Source of the DNA: Streptomyces qinglanensis
Lineage (GTDB): Bacteria > Actinomycetota > Actinomycetes > Streptomycetales > Streptomycetaceae
Length of the DNA stretch: 64,000 nucleotides
Assembly (NCBI RefSeq): GCF_900111245.1
Contig: NZ_FOGO01000012.1
Location: 1 to 64,000 of the forward strand
Direction: 5' to 3'
Shown piece by piece: positions 16,741-25,224 of the stretch (position 1 is its first letter; each line of letters opens with the position of its first letter). The position numbers were made by a program, and so were the translations under genes. The notes below the pieces were generated by a model. It was given only the letters and a program-made list of their open reading frames with translations. It ran no database searches and had not been told where the DNA came from.

Positions 16741-19700
16741 TGCTGCTCGCTCCCGTCGCCGTTGCCGTACCTGCTGTCGTAGCCGTGCGCACCCGTCCCG
16801 TCCTGGCCCTGCGGGTGGTCGTACGGCGCGGCGTACTGCTGTGCGGCGTACTGCTGCGCCTGCCATTCCTCGTAGGACTGCTGCTGGTAGGCGTCGTAGC
16901 CGGGCTGGGCGCCGTAGTGCTGCTGCTCGTAGTGCCCCTGGTCGTACGGCTGCTGCGGAACCTGGCCGTAGGGGGCCGCACCGTAGGCGTCGTAGGCGTC
17001 ATAAGGGGACTGCTGGTACGGAGCGGCCTGCCCGTAGTCCGCCGGGTCCGCGTACGGGGACTGCTGCGGCACATAGGGCTGCTGCTGTCCGTAGGGGTCG
17101 TACTCCGGCTGCCCGGGCACCGGGTGCTGCCCGTACGGGGCGTGCTCCGGCTGCTCCGGCACCGGCGGCTGCTGCGGCGGGTCCTGCGGCGGCACCGGCT
17201 CGGGCGGCACCGGGGGCTGCTCCTGCGCGGACGGCGCGGAGGATGCCTGGGCGGCCTCGGCGGCAGCGCGGAGCCTGCGGGCCCTGCGGCCCTCGCCCGC
17301 CGCCGGGTCCGACGTCGTGGGCTCGGTCTCGGGCAGGTCGTCGTCCACGTCCCGCCGTCGGCCCGGCAGCGCGAGGACGACGACGACCAGCAGGAGGAAG
17401 CCCTGCGTCCACACCCACACGGTGTGCGAGAGGGGCGTTCGGTAGTCGAGCTCCAGCTTGCCGCCCTTGGTCGGCAGTTCGAAGCCCTGCGCCCAGCCGT
17501 CCACCGTGACGCTCTTGAGCGGGCTGCCGTCGAGAGTGGCCTGCCAGCCCTCGGAGGCGCGGTCCGCGAGCCGCAGCACCCGCCCGGCGGGGCCGGACGG
17601 CAGCGTCGCGTGCGAGGCGACCGGACCGGCCGGAACGGCCACCGGGGCGGTCACCGCGCCGCCCGCGCCGTTCTCCCGGTCGCCGGGGACGATCGAGACG
17701 CGCGACACCTGGCGGTCGACACGCCACAGCGCGCTGCCGTCCTCCTGGCTGAGCCGGGTCAGTCCGGGGGTGGCGTCCAGGGTGCGGCTCACCCGGCGTG
17801 AGGCGCCGTCGCGCAGCAGCACGTACCGGACCGCGTAGCCGCCCAGTTGGCTGGTCTGGTCGGCGCCGGAGCCGGCCACGAGGTTGGAGACCACCCCGTC
17901 CAGGCGCCCGTCGTCGCCCTCGGCCGCCGCCAGGTCGGCGTCGCCCAGCCGGGCGCCCGCACCGCGGGTGAGCGTGTAGGTGACGCCCGTGGCGCCCTCG
18001 GGCTGGTCGAGGACCAGGGTGCGGGCCTGGTCGCTGGTGGTGCTCTCCTCGGCGACGAACGCGGGCACCTGCACCGGGTCGCGCCGTGAGAGCGGGCCGT
18101 CGGCGCCGCGCAGCATCCATCCCCCGGCGGCGACCAGCGGGGCGAGCACGCAGGCGGCGGCGACCAGGGCGGCGGCGGGCTGGCGCCAGCCGAAGCTCTG
18201 CGCCGCCACCCGTTCCTTGGCGCCCTCGGCACCGACCGCGGCGGCGCACAGCAGCGCGAGGCCGTAGACGAGGGTGGCGGGACCGGCCCAGGCGGAGCTG
18301 TTGGACACCGCGGCGGCCAGCAGCCCGGCCAGCGCGGCGGCCCACGCGGCGGACACGGCGAGCCGCCGCTCGCTGCGCAGCAGGGCCGCGAGCCCGGCCA
18401 GGACCAGGCCGGCGAGGAACAGCCCGTCCATGGTCCCCGGTCCGCCCGGGGAGAGGGTCAGCAGGTCGAGCGCGGAGGCCGCGCCGGTGCCGTACTCCAG
18501 ACCCGCCTCGCCCAGGAACCGCGCGGGGCTGGTGAACAGCGACAGCGACCACGGCGCGAGCAGCACCAGCGGCGTCACCAGGACGGCGGCCAGCCGGGCG
18601 AGGAGCGCGCCGAGCGAGGCGCCGTGCGCGCGGCGCACAGCGAGCACCGCGAGCGCCAGCACGGCGGCGATCAGCCACACGACGGGCGTGAACGCTGCCG
18701 TGAACGTCAGCAGCAGCGCGTAGGCCCAGGCGGCGCGCCAGCCGCCCCTGCCGCGCAGTCCGCTCGCCGCCACGGCGGCTCGCGCCAGCAGCGGCAGCAG
18801 TACGGCGAGCACGGCGGTGCCGATGCGGCCCTGGGCGAGCGCGCCGGTGGCGGCGGGCAGGAACGCGTAGGCGACGCTTCCCCAGGCGCGCACCAGCCGG
18901 GAGTCGACCAGCGGGCGGGAGGCGAAGTAGGCGGTGACACCGGCGAGCGGGACCGAGCAGACCAGCAGCAGGGTCAGTGCGAATCCGGTGCTGCCGAACA
19001 GCAGGGTGGCGAACGTGGCCAGGACGGCGAGATAGGGGGGAGCCGGCACGGTGCCGCCGGTTCCCACCGGATGCCATCCCTCGGCGTAGCGCGCCCACAG
19101 CTCCGAGACGCCCTCGGGCACGGGCAGCAGCGCACCGCCCGCCAGCGCGCCGCCGCCCAGCAGCGCCCGGCAGGCCACCAGGGAGACGACCAGCAGGACG
19201 GCGAACAGGACGGGTCCGGGCTGCTGTCCGAGCCGCTTGAGCCGCGCGAACTGTTCGACCTCCAGGAAGTCCGCGTCCTCGTCCCCGGGGCCCGTCTCGG
19301 CGGCGCCGTGCCGGCCCGCGGCGGAGGAGTCCGGTTCGGTGCGTCCGGGGAGGCTGCTGGTGGCCTGTTCGAGGGTGGCCCGCAGGGTGGCGCCGGGGGG
19401 CGGGAAGAGCGGTCGCAGCTCCTTGTGCGGCACGGCGGGCCTGCCCCGCCGGCGGCGCGCCGCCAGGACGCGGCCGAAGCGCAGCAGGGTGCCGGAGAGG
19501 CCGGTGATCTCGTCCAGCGCCTGTCCGGGCACCTTGCCGATGAGGTAGCCGAGGGTGCGCAGCACGGTGCCGACGACCAGGCGCAGCAGCACCCACGGCA
19601 GCAGGGTGCCGGGCACGTTGGCGAGCAGGGTGTAGACGGCGCCCGCCTTGTCCACGCGGTGCGGGCTGGCGCCGCTGCTGGAGCGCCCCACGCAGTCGAC

Positions 19701-20567
19701 CGGGCGGCGTTCCCGGGAGGCGGCCTCGGCGTGCCGCAGCACGGCGTCCGGGACGGTGAGCACCCGGTGCCCGGCGGACTGGGCGCGCCAGCACAGGTCG
19801 ACGTCGTCGCGCATCAGGGGCAGCCGGCGGTCGAATCCGCCGAGCTGGTCGAAGACGTCGCGGCGGATGAGCATGCCGGCGGTGGAGACGGCCAGCACGG
19901 GGCGCACCTGGTCGTGTTGGCCCTGGTCCTGCTCGCGGCGTTCGATGCCGGTCCAGCGCCGTCCGCTGTGCGCGATGGAGACTCCGGCCTCCAGGAGTTG
20001 GCGTTTGTCGTACCAACTGCGCAGTTTGGGGCCGACGACGCCGACGGACGGGTCCGCGTCGACGACCCGCAGGAGCTGGGCCAGGGCATCCGGTTCGGGG
20101 GCGCAGTCGTCGTGCAGCAGCCACAGCCACTCCACGGGCTCGCCGTAGGGCAGCTCGGGCAGGTCGTAGGCGTCATCGCGCCAGGTGCGGTTGACCGGGT
20201 CCCAGCCGCTGGGCCGCTTGAGATACGGCAGGTCCTCGGGGGTGAGCCGGCGTGCGGCGCGGGCGGCCTCCTCGACGGCGGTGCCGAACCCGGTGCGCCG
20301 CGCCATGTGCAGCACGCGCTCGGGGCCGAGCGCCTCGGTCAGCAGCCGGGCGGTGTCGTCCGCGCTGCCGGTGTCGGCCGCGACGATGTTCTGCACGGGG
20401 CGGTTCTGTTCCAGCAGCCCGCTCAGTGCGCGGGGAAGCCAGCGTGCGCCGTCGTGGGCGACGAGGACGGCGGTGACGACGTGCCGGGGGGACTCGGGCG
20501 GCTCCAAGGTGGCCAACCCTGCTGCGGCCGCCTCGTAGTGGGCCGCCATGTGGCTGTGCACGGACAT
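16737..20567 (-). CDS. giant family 2 glycosyltransferase, polytopic, with Q/Y/P-rich tail
   Basis: A 1276-residue membrane protein. Residues ~25-280 form a GT2 catalytic domain (VTAVLVAHDGARWLPRAL, ADTGSADDTARLL, WLLHDDCAPEPDAL as the DxD region, GGFDRRLPLMRDDVDLCWRA). Then come a dozen or so membrane segments to about residue 830, an extracytoplasmic domain, and a last membrane helix (VWVWTQGFLLLVVVVLALPG). The cytoplasmic tail, ~190 residues, ends in repetitive PYGQ/QQPY/YDAY sequence. The ATG at 20567 begins just before the catalytic domain. It is coupled by a GTGA overlap to the DUF5719 gene. Likely role: assembly of a lipid-linked or extracellular envelope glycan; donor and acceptor are unknown. 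Confidence 0.9.
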   Translation of the reverse strand: MSVHSHMAAHYEAAAAGLATLEPPESPRHVVTAVLVAHDGARWLPRALSGLLEQNRPVQNIVAADTGSADDTARLLTEALGPERVLHMARRTGFGTAVEEAARAARRLTPEDLPYLKRPSGWDPVNRTWRDDAYDLPELPYGEPVEWLWLLHDDCAPEPDALAQLLRVVDADPSVGVVGPKLRSWYDKRQLLEAGVSIAHSGRRWTGIERREQDQGQHDQVRPVLAVSTAGMLIRRDVFDQLGGFDRRLPLMRDDVDLCWRAQSAGHRVLTVPDAVLRHAEAASRERRPVDCVGRSSSGASPHRVDKAGAVYTLLANVPGTLLPWVLLRLVVGTVLRTLGYLIGKVPGQALDEITGLSGTLLRFGRVLAARRRRGRPAVPHKELRPLFPPPGATLRATLEQATSSLPGRTEPDSSAAGRHGAAETGPGDEDADFLEVEQFARLKRLGQQPGPVLFAVLLVVSLVACRALLGGGALAGGALLPVPEGVSELWARYAEGWHPVGTGGTVPAPPYLAVLATFATLLFGSTGFALTLLLVCSVPLAGVTAYFASRPLVDSRLVRAWGSVAYAFLPAATGALAQGRIGTAVLAVLLPLLARAAVAASGLRGRGGWRAAWAYALLLTFTAAFTPVVWLIAAVLALAVLAVRRAHGASLGALLARLAAVLVTPLVLLAPWSLSLFTSPARFLGEAGLEYGTGAASALDLLTLSPGGPGTMDGLFLAGLVLAGLAALLRSERRLAVSAAWAAALAGLLAAAVSNSSAWAGPATLVYGLALLCAAAVGAEGAKERVAAQSFGWRQPAAALVAAACVLAPLVAAGGWMLRGADGPLSRRDPVQVPAFVAEESTTSDQARTLVLDQPEGATGVTYTLTRGAGARLGDADLAAAEGDDGRLDGVVSNLVAGSGADQTSQLGGYAVRYVLLRDGASRRVSRTLDATPGLTRLSQEDGSALWRVDRQVSRVSIVPGDRENGAGGAVTAPVAVPAGPVASHATLPSGPAGRVLRLADRASEGWQATLDGSPLKSVTVDGWAQGFELPTKGGKLELDYRTPLSHTVWVWTQGFLLLVVVVLALPGRRRDVDDDLPETEPTTSDPAAGEGRRARRLRAAAEAAQASSAPSAQEQPPVPPEPVPPQDPPQQPPVPEQPEHAPYGQHPVPGQPEYDPYGQQQPYVPQQSPYADPADYGQAAPYQQSPYDAYDAYGAAPYGQVPQQPYDQGHYEQQHYGAQPGYDAYQQQSYEEWQAQQYAAQQYAAPYDHPQGQDGTGAHGYDSRYGNGDGSEQQ

Positions 20568-20851
20568 CGAGGTAGGGGCCCTCCCCGGGGTGCCGGGGCC
20601 TCGCGGCAGTGCCGCGGTGTGGCTGCAAGCCCCCGGAAGACGCGTATCGGAGCGGTGAGCGCACGCCCTTGCCAGGGTGGTGTGCGTCGTGGACGGCCCC
20701 ACACTAACGGCTCACCCTCACGCGCCCGGCGCCTCCGCGCAACTGCCCGGGACGGGCTGCTGGTTGCCCGGCGCGCGCGGTGTGCGGGTCCGGCCCGGTC
20801 ACCCGGGTCCCTCCTGGGTGCGGCTGTTCGACGGTCCGGCGCGTGGCCGGG

Positions 20852-21115
20852 TCAGACAGCGGCTTTCTTCAGTCGGCGCCGTTCACGCTCGGACAGGCCG
20901 CCCCAAATACCGAAACGCTCGTCATTGGCAAGGGCGTATTCGAGGCATTCGGAGCGGACTTCACACGCGAGGCAGACCTTTTTCGCTTCGCGGGTGGAGC
21001 CGCCCTTCTCGGGGAAGAACGACTCCGGGTCGGTCTGCGCGCACAGGGCGCGCTCCTGCCAACCCAGCTCCTCGTCCGCCTCTTCGACCAGCAGTTGTTG
21101 GAACAGCTCGGTCAT
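20852..21115 (-). CDS. whiB: WhiB transcription factor
   Basis: An 87-residue iron-sulfur regulator required for sporulation septation in streptomycetes, acting with WhiA. It carries the four cluster-ligating cysteines (Cys25, Cys48, Cys51, Cys57), the GIWGG turn (69-73) and the basic RERRRLKKAAV tail. The sequence matches streptomycete WhiB (WhiB2 in mycobacteria) rather than WblA or WhiD. ATG start at 21115 with a GAGGGG ribosome site. It is monocistronic. The upstream region is unusually AT-rich for this genome and carries a promoter-like element. Confidence 0.97.
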   Translation of the reverse strand: MTELFQQLLVEEADEELGWQERALCAQTDPESFFPEKGGSTREAKKVCLACEVRSECLEYALANDERFGIWGGLSERERRRLKKAAV

Positions 21116-21188
21116 GTGCGCCCCTCGATCCGTCTCTTCGACCCCGTGATGCTGTCGTTATCGAACCCTCATGAACGACACGAGTGAA

Positions 21189-21218
21189 ATTACAAGTGTG
21201 CCGATCCGGGGCAGTCAA
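21189..21218 (-). promoter_or_regulatory. probable whiB promoter
   Basis: On the minus strand TTGACT (21213-21218) and TGTAAT (21189-21194) are 18 bp apart, about 75 bp upstream of the whiB start. Surrounding sequence is AT-rich relative to the window, as for developmental promoters. Confidence 0.6.
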
Positions 21219-21533
21219 GCCGAGATCTGCTATTGAGCCCGTTATTCACCCGGCGGAACCAAGCTTTCGCAGTAAGTGTTCAAATCACTACGAAATATGA
21301 CACTCGTGCCCGGAGTCGGAGCGTTTTCCCGACTCCTGTATTCAGAACGCGATGACCTGCGGTCACGTTCCGCACCAACCCTCGGATGGCCCTGATCACA
21401 CTCTGATCACGAAGGCGCAACGGCGTGCAGGCGCAGCTACCGCGGCAGAGTCTCCCGCCCGGGCGGGCGCAAACCTCTCGTCGGCCGAGGGGGCCGGAAG
21501 GGGTGAAACATTCGCCACAAACGCGACTACAGG
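21219..21533. other. long intergenic region upstream of whiB and the Cys-rich ORF
   Basis: About 315 bp with lower GC than its surroundings. It includes an inverted pair (GGAGTCGGAGCG near 21312, then CCGACTCC near 21330) and TGATCAC direct repeats near 21393 and 21405. No coding frame with streptomycete codon bias is visible. It probably holds regulatory sites for whiB on one side and for the mini-ORF promoter on the other. Confidence 0.4.
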
Positions 21534-21563
21534 TTGACACCTGGGGCACGGGGGCGCTGTTCT
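21534..21563 (+). promoter_or_regulatory. leaderless promoter for the cysteine-rich mini-ORF
   Basis: A consensus -35 TTGACA (21534-21539) and a -10-like TGTTCT (21558-21563) are 18 bp apart. Only 7 bp separate the -10 from the ATG at 21571, so transcription would begin at or next to the start codon, the arrangement of leaderless genes. Confidence 0.65.
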
Positions 21564-21570
21564 GGAGCGC

Positions 21571-21720
21571 ATGGCAGTGACCTCTGAGACCCGTACGACC
21601 CATGGCGCCCCCGCCATGCGGTCTGCCGGAGGTGCGTGCGCGCTCCTCCGTGCCGCCTCTCACGTCCTGGAGCCGCACCGCTGTCGCTGTCCGCGCGGCT
21701 GCCACACGCCCTGTTGCTGA
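21571..21720 (+). CDS. cysteine-rich leaderless mini-ORF, candidate cysteine attenuator
   Basis: A 49-codon ORF beginning MAVTSETRTTHGAP and ending HRCRCPRGCHTPCC. Six cysteine codons occur, five of them in the last twelve, with two consecutive Cys codons just before the stop. The promoter spacing implies a leaderless message. The stop lies 209 bp before cysteine dioxygenase on the same strand. Known parallel: leaderless polycysteine ORFs act as cysteine-responsive attenuators in mycobacteria. Inference: ribosome stalling at low cysteine could alter transcription or translation of the dioxygenase gene. The peptide itself need not have a function. Confidence 0.55.
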   Translation: MAVTSETRTTHGAPAMRSAGGACALLRAASHVLEPHRCRCPRGCHTPCC

Positions 21721-21929
21721 GGTGTCGCTGAGGTCCGGCCCGCTCTGATCCGAGCGCCCGCGGCCCACCGTCGAGCAGCCGCTCCGGCGGAGCGCCCACC
21801 TCCTCCGCACGCCCCCGCCGCACGCCCCTGCGCATTCCTTCCTTCGCCGCCCCGCCGCGCCCTGCGCGCCCGGCGCGGCTCCGCCCGCCGCCCGGCTCCG
21901 GTCGGCCCCGCACAAAGGCACTTCCGCAC

Positions 21930-22523
21930 GTGAACAGCGACCTCGAAATCGCGGGCGATCCGCTCGCCCTCCCCCATCTGCTCCCCGCTCCCCCGGCGCA
22001 CCCGGCCACCGTCGCGGACTTCGCCGGGCTGATCGGCGCGCTGGCCGCCGACCGGGCCGCCTGGGCGCCGCTGGTGCGCTACGACCCGACCCTGCGCTGG
22101 TACCACCGGCTGCGCACCGGCCCCGGCTACGAGATGTGGCTGCTGAGCTGGCTGCCCGGACAGGGCAGCGGCCGGCACGACCACGGGCGCTCGTCCGGCG
22201 TGTTCGGCGTGCTCACCGGCGAGCTGACCGAACACGGGCACGGCACGACCGGAGACGGGCGCGCCGCCACCGGGCGCGCCGCCACCGAACACGGGCACGG
22301 CGCCACCGGAGACGGGCGCGGCGCCACCGGACACGGCACCCGGGTGCTCCGCACCGGCGCGGTGCGCGTCTTCGCGCCCGGATATGTGCACGAAGTGGTC
22401 AACGACGGGCTGGAACCCGTCGTGAGTGCGCACATCTACGCACCCGGACTGACCGAGATGCCCCAGCACTGCTCCAGCCGCCCCGGCGCCGCGCGGCATC
22501 CGGCCCAGAAGTCCCCGGCCTGA
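21930..22523 (+). CDS. cysteine dioxygenase with internal 19-residue repeat insertion
   Basis: Non-haem iron enzyme oxidising L-cysteine to cysteine sulfinate, the first step of cysteine catabolism. The 197-residue cupin has the HDHGRSSGVFGVLTG iron motif (two His ligands) and the third ligand in YVHEVVN. The usual eukaryotic crosslink Cys is replaced by Gly, as in most bacterial forms. Between LTGELTE and TRVLRTG lies an insertion of two 19-residue repeats, each starting EHGHG and containing TGDGR, not expected in the family. The GTG at 21930 has an AAAGG-like site. A Cys-rich mini-ORF precedes it and fbiA follows after 77 bp. Confidence 0.92.
   Translation: MNSDLEIAGDPLALPHLLPAPPAHPATVADFAGLIGALAADRAAWAPLVRYDPTLRWYHRLRTGPGYEMWLLSWLPGQGSGRHDHGRSSGVFGVLTGELTEHGHGTTGDGRAATGRAATEHGHGATGDGRGATGHGTRVLRTGAVRVFAPGYVHEVVNDGLEPVVSAHIYAPGLTEMPQHCSSRPGAARHPAQKSPA
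22230..22343 (+). repeat. 57-bp in-frame tandem duplication inside cysteine dioxygenase
   Basis: Two imperfect 57-bp units begin at 22230 and 22287 (GAACACGGGCACGGC at each start). They encode two 19-residue repeats rich in Gly, His, Thr and Ala in a loop of the cupin barrel. Confidence 0.85.
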
Positions 22524-22600
22524 CGCCGTCACGCGGCGTCCCGGCGCCGGGCGGGGCACCTGATGTCGGGGGCGGGCGCCGGGCTGCGAGACTGGTGCCC

Positions 22601-23605
22601 ATGCAGCGCATTGTGGTTCTGGCCGGGGGCATCGGCGGTGCCCGTTTCCTGCGCGGGCTCCGCTCCGCGGTGCCCGACGCGGAGATCACCGTCGTCGGCA
22701 ACACCGGTGACGACATCCATCTGTTCGGCCTCAAGGTCTGCCCCGACCTCGACACCGTGATGTACACCCTGGGCGGCGGCATCCACGAGGAACAGGGCTG
22801 GGGACGGGCCGACGAGACCTTCGCGGTGAAGGAGGAGCTGGCCGCCTACGGCGTGGGCCCCGAGTGGTTCGGGCTGGGCGACCGGGACTTCGCCACCCAT
22901 ATCGTCCGCACCCAGATGATCTCCGCGGGCTATCCGCTCAGCGCCGTCACCGAGGCGCTGTGCGCCCGCTGGCAGCCCGGGGTGAGGCTGCTGCCGATGA
23001 CGGACGACCGGGTCGAGACCCATGTCCTGATCGACGACCCGGACGCCGGGGACGCCGGCCGGGACGAGGACGGCGGGGACGGGACGGCCGGCCGCAAGGC
23101 GGTGCACTTCCAGGAGTACTGGGTCCGGTTGCGGGCCTCCGTGGACGCGCACGCCGTGGTGCCCGTCGGCGCCGACGCCGCCAAGCCCGCACCCGGCGTG
23201 CTGGAGGCCGTCGCCGCGGCCGACACCATCCTCTTCCCGCCCTCCAACCCCGTCGTCAGCGTGGGCACGATCCTGGCCGTCCCCGGCATCAGGGAGGCGA
23301 TCGCGGACGCCGGAGTGCCGGTCGTCGGCCTCTCGCCCATCGTCGGGAACGCCCCCGTGCGCGGCATGGCGGACAAGGTGCTGGCCGCCGTGGGGGTCGA
23401 GACCACGGCGGCGGCCGTCGCCGCGCACTACGGCTCGGGGCTGCTGGACGGCTGGCTCGTCGACACCGCGGACGCCGACACCGTGGGGGCCGTCGAGGAC
23501 GCGGGCATCCGCTGCCGCGCCGTGCCGCTGCTGATGCGCGACGAGGAGACCACCGCGGAGATGGCCCGGCAGGCGCTGGCGCTGGCAGAAGAGGTGCGCG
23601 CGTGA
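22601..23605 (+). CDS. fbiA: 2-phospho-L-lactate transferase (coenzyme F420 synthesis)
   Basis: CofD/FbiA joins the activated three-carbon phosphate unit (phosphoenolpyruvyl- or lactyl-diphosphoguanosine) to the deazaflavin Fo, forming (dehydro-)F420-0. The 334-residue product shows the family landmarks: LAGGIGGARFLRGLR at the N-terminus, VVGNTGDDIHLFGLKVCPDLDT, LGDRDFATHIVRTQ, and FPPSNPVVSVGTIL. An acidic insertion near residues 147-165 (DDPDAGDAGRDEDGGDG) looks like a species-specific loop. The start codon ATG at 22601 opens directly on the conserved N-terminus. The stop overlaps the fbiB start as GTGA. Confidence 0.96.
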   Translation: MQRIVVLAGGIGGARFLRGLRSAVPDAEITVVGNTGDDIHLFGLKVCPDLDTVMYTLGGGIHEEQGWGRADETFAVKEELAAYGVGPEWFGLGDRDFATHIVRTQMISAGYPLSAVTEALCARWQPGVRLLPMTDDRVETHVLIDDPDAGDAGRDEDGGDGTAGRKAVHFQEYWVRLRASVDAHAVVPVGADAAKPAPGVLEAVAAADTILFPPSNPVVSVGTILAVPGIREAIADAGVPVVGLSPIVGNAPVRGMADKVLAAVGVETTAAAVAAHYGSGLLDGWLVDTADADTVGAVEDAGIRCRAVPLLMRDEETTAEMARQALALAEEVRA

Positions 23606-25095
23606 CAGCGGTGACGGCGGGAGCGCCCGGGCCGAAGGAGTACCCGGAGGCCGCGGCCCCCGCGGAGGCCGACGGTCCCGCGGAAGCCGACGGTCCCGCG
23701 GAGGCAGCCGGGCAGGCGGGCCGGGACGGGAGCAGGGCCGGTACCTCGTACGAGGTCTGGGCGCTGCCCGGCATCCCGGACGTGCGCCCCGGCGACGACC
23801 TGGTCCGGCTCGTGGCCGACGCGGCGGCGGCGCCCGGCGGGCGGGGGCTGGCGGACGGCGACGTGCTCGTGGTCACCTCGAAGATCGTGAGCAAGGCCGA
23901 GGGCCGCATCGTCCGGGCCGACGACCGCGAGGCCGCCATCGACGCCGAGACCGTACGGGTCGTCGCGCGGCGCGGCCCGGCCCGGATCGTGGAGTCCCGG
24001 CACGGCTTCGTGATGGCCGCGGCCGGGGTCGACGCCTCCAACACCCCCAAGGGCACCGTACTGCTGCTCCCCGAGGACCCGGACGCGACGGCCCGGCAGC
24101 TACGGGACGGGGTGCGGGAGGCGCTGGGGGTCACCGTCGGCGTCGTCGTCACCGACACCTTCGGGCGGCCCTGGCGCGAGGGCCAGACCGATGTGGCGAT
24201 CGGCGCGGCCGGGGTGCGGGTCCTGGAAGACCTGCGCGGCGGCGTCGACATGTACGGCAACCCGCTGGGCGTGACCGTCACCGCCGTCGGCGACGAACTG
24301 GCGGGAGCGGGCGAACTGGTCAAACGCAAGGCGAGCGGGCTGCCGGTCGCGGTGGTGCGCGGGCTGGCCCACCACGTGCTGCCCGCGTCCGGCAGCACGG
24401 GGACGGCTGCCGAGCCCTCCGCGGCGCCCGGGGACGAGGCGACGGCCCGGGCGCTGGTGCGCGACGCGGCCGCCGACATGTTCCGGCTGGGCACCTCGGA
24501 GGCCGTGCGCGAGGCGGTGACGCTGCGCCGCACCGTGCGGGAGTTCACCGCGGAGCCGGTGGACGGGCAGGCCGTGCGGCGCGCGGTCGCCGCCGCCGTG
24601 ACCGCACCGGCTCCGCACCACACCACGCCGTGGCGGTTCGTCCTGCTGGAGAGCGCCGAGTCGCGGATCCGGCTGCTGGACGCCATGCGGGACGCCTGGA
24701 TCGCCGACCTGCGCGGCGACGAGAAGAGCGAGGAGAGCATCGCCAAGCGCGTCAAGCGCGGCGACGTGCTGCGCAACGCGCCCTGCCTGGCCGTGCCCTG
24801 CCTGGTGATGGACGGCTCGCACACCTATCCGGACGCGCGGCGGAACGCCGCCGAACGGGAGATGTTCGTCGTCGCGACCGGTGCGGGCATCCAGAACTTC
24901 CTCGTCGCACTGGCCGGGGAGCGGCTGGGGTCCGCGTGGATCTCCTCCACGATGTTCTGCCGGGACGTGGTGCGCGAGGTGCTGGACCTGCCCGAGGGGT
25001 GGGACCCGATGGGCGCGGTCGCCATCGGCCACCCGGCTGCCCCGCCCCGGGAGCGCCCGCCGCGCTCCGCGGCCGACTTCGTCGTCGAGCGGTGA
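23602..25095 (+). CDS. fbiB: F420-0:L-glutamate ligase / dehydro-F420-0 reductase
   Basis: Bifunctional cytosolic enzyme that reduces dehydro-F420-0 and adds the poly-glutamate tail, completing F420. The 497-residue protein has an N-terminal CofE-like ligase domain (residues ~48-285, with VLVVTSKIVSKAEGRIV and GVVVTDTFGRPWREGQTD) and a C-terminal FMN-binding nitroreductase-like domain (~300-497, with LRRTVREFTAEPVD). The first ~45 residues are low-complexity, with a 21-bp DNA repeat encoding PAEADG units, and are probably dispensable. GTG at 23602 overlaps the fbiA stop; a second GTG 9 bp later is an alternative. Confidence 0.95.
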   Translation: MTAVTAGAPGPKEYPEAAAPAEADGPAEADGPAEAAGQAGRDGSRAGTSYEVWALPGIPDVRPGDDLVRLVADAAAAPGGRGLADGDVLVVTSKIVSKAEGRIVRADDREAAIDAETVRVVARRGPARIVESRHGFVMAAAGVDASNTPKGTVLLLPEDPDATARQLRDGVREALGVTVGVVVTDTFGRPWREGQTDVAIGAAGVRVLEDLRGGVDMYGNPLGVTVTAVGDELAGAGELVKRKASGLPVAVVRGLAHHVLPASGSTGTAAEPSAAPGDEATARALVRDAAADMFRLGTSEAVREAVTLRRTVREFTAEPVDGQAVRRAVAAAVTAPAPHHTTPWRFVLLESAESRIRLLDAMRDAWIADLRGDEKSEESIAKRVKRGDVLRNAPCLAVPCLVMDGSHTYPDARRNAAEREMFVVATGAGIQNFLVALAGERLGSAWISSTMFCRDVVREVLDLPEGWDPMGAVAIGHPAAPPRERPPRSAADFVVER

Positions 25096-25182
25096 CCTTC
25101 CGCTGAGGACCGTCCCGTGCGGCGCCGCCGGTGCCGGTGCCGCCGGGGGTGGTGCCGCCGGGGGTGGTCTCAGGCCGCGGTG

Positions 25183-25210
25183 GCGGTACCACCGGCGCCG
25201 CCGGTACCGC
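25183..25210. terminator. hairpin between fbiB and glycosylase gene
   Basis: An 8-bp perfect stem (GCGGTACC / GGTACCGC) with a 12-nt loop that can itself fold. It lies between convergent genes. Upstream, two GCCGCCGGGGGTGGT direct repeats (about 25140-25167) add structure. Confidence 0.5.
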
Positions 25211-25224
25211 TGTGCCCGCGATCC

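Noticed and set aside
21571..21720. Cys-rich mini-ORF as a RiPP precursor or metallothionein
   Set aside because: There are no modification or export genes nearby. The leaderless promoter, the terminal Cys-Cys-stop and the cysteine dioxygenase downstream fit an attenuator better, although metal binding by the peptide is not excluded.
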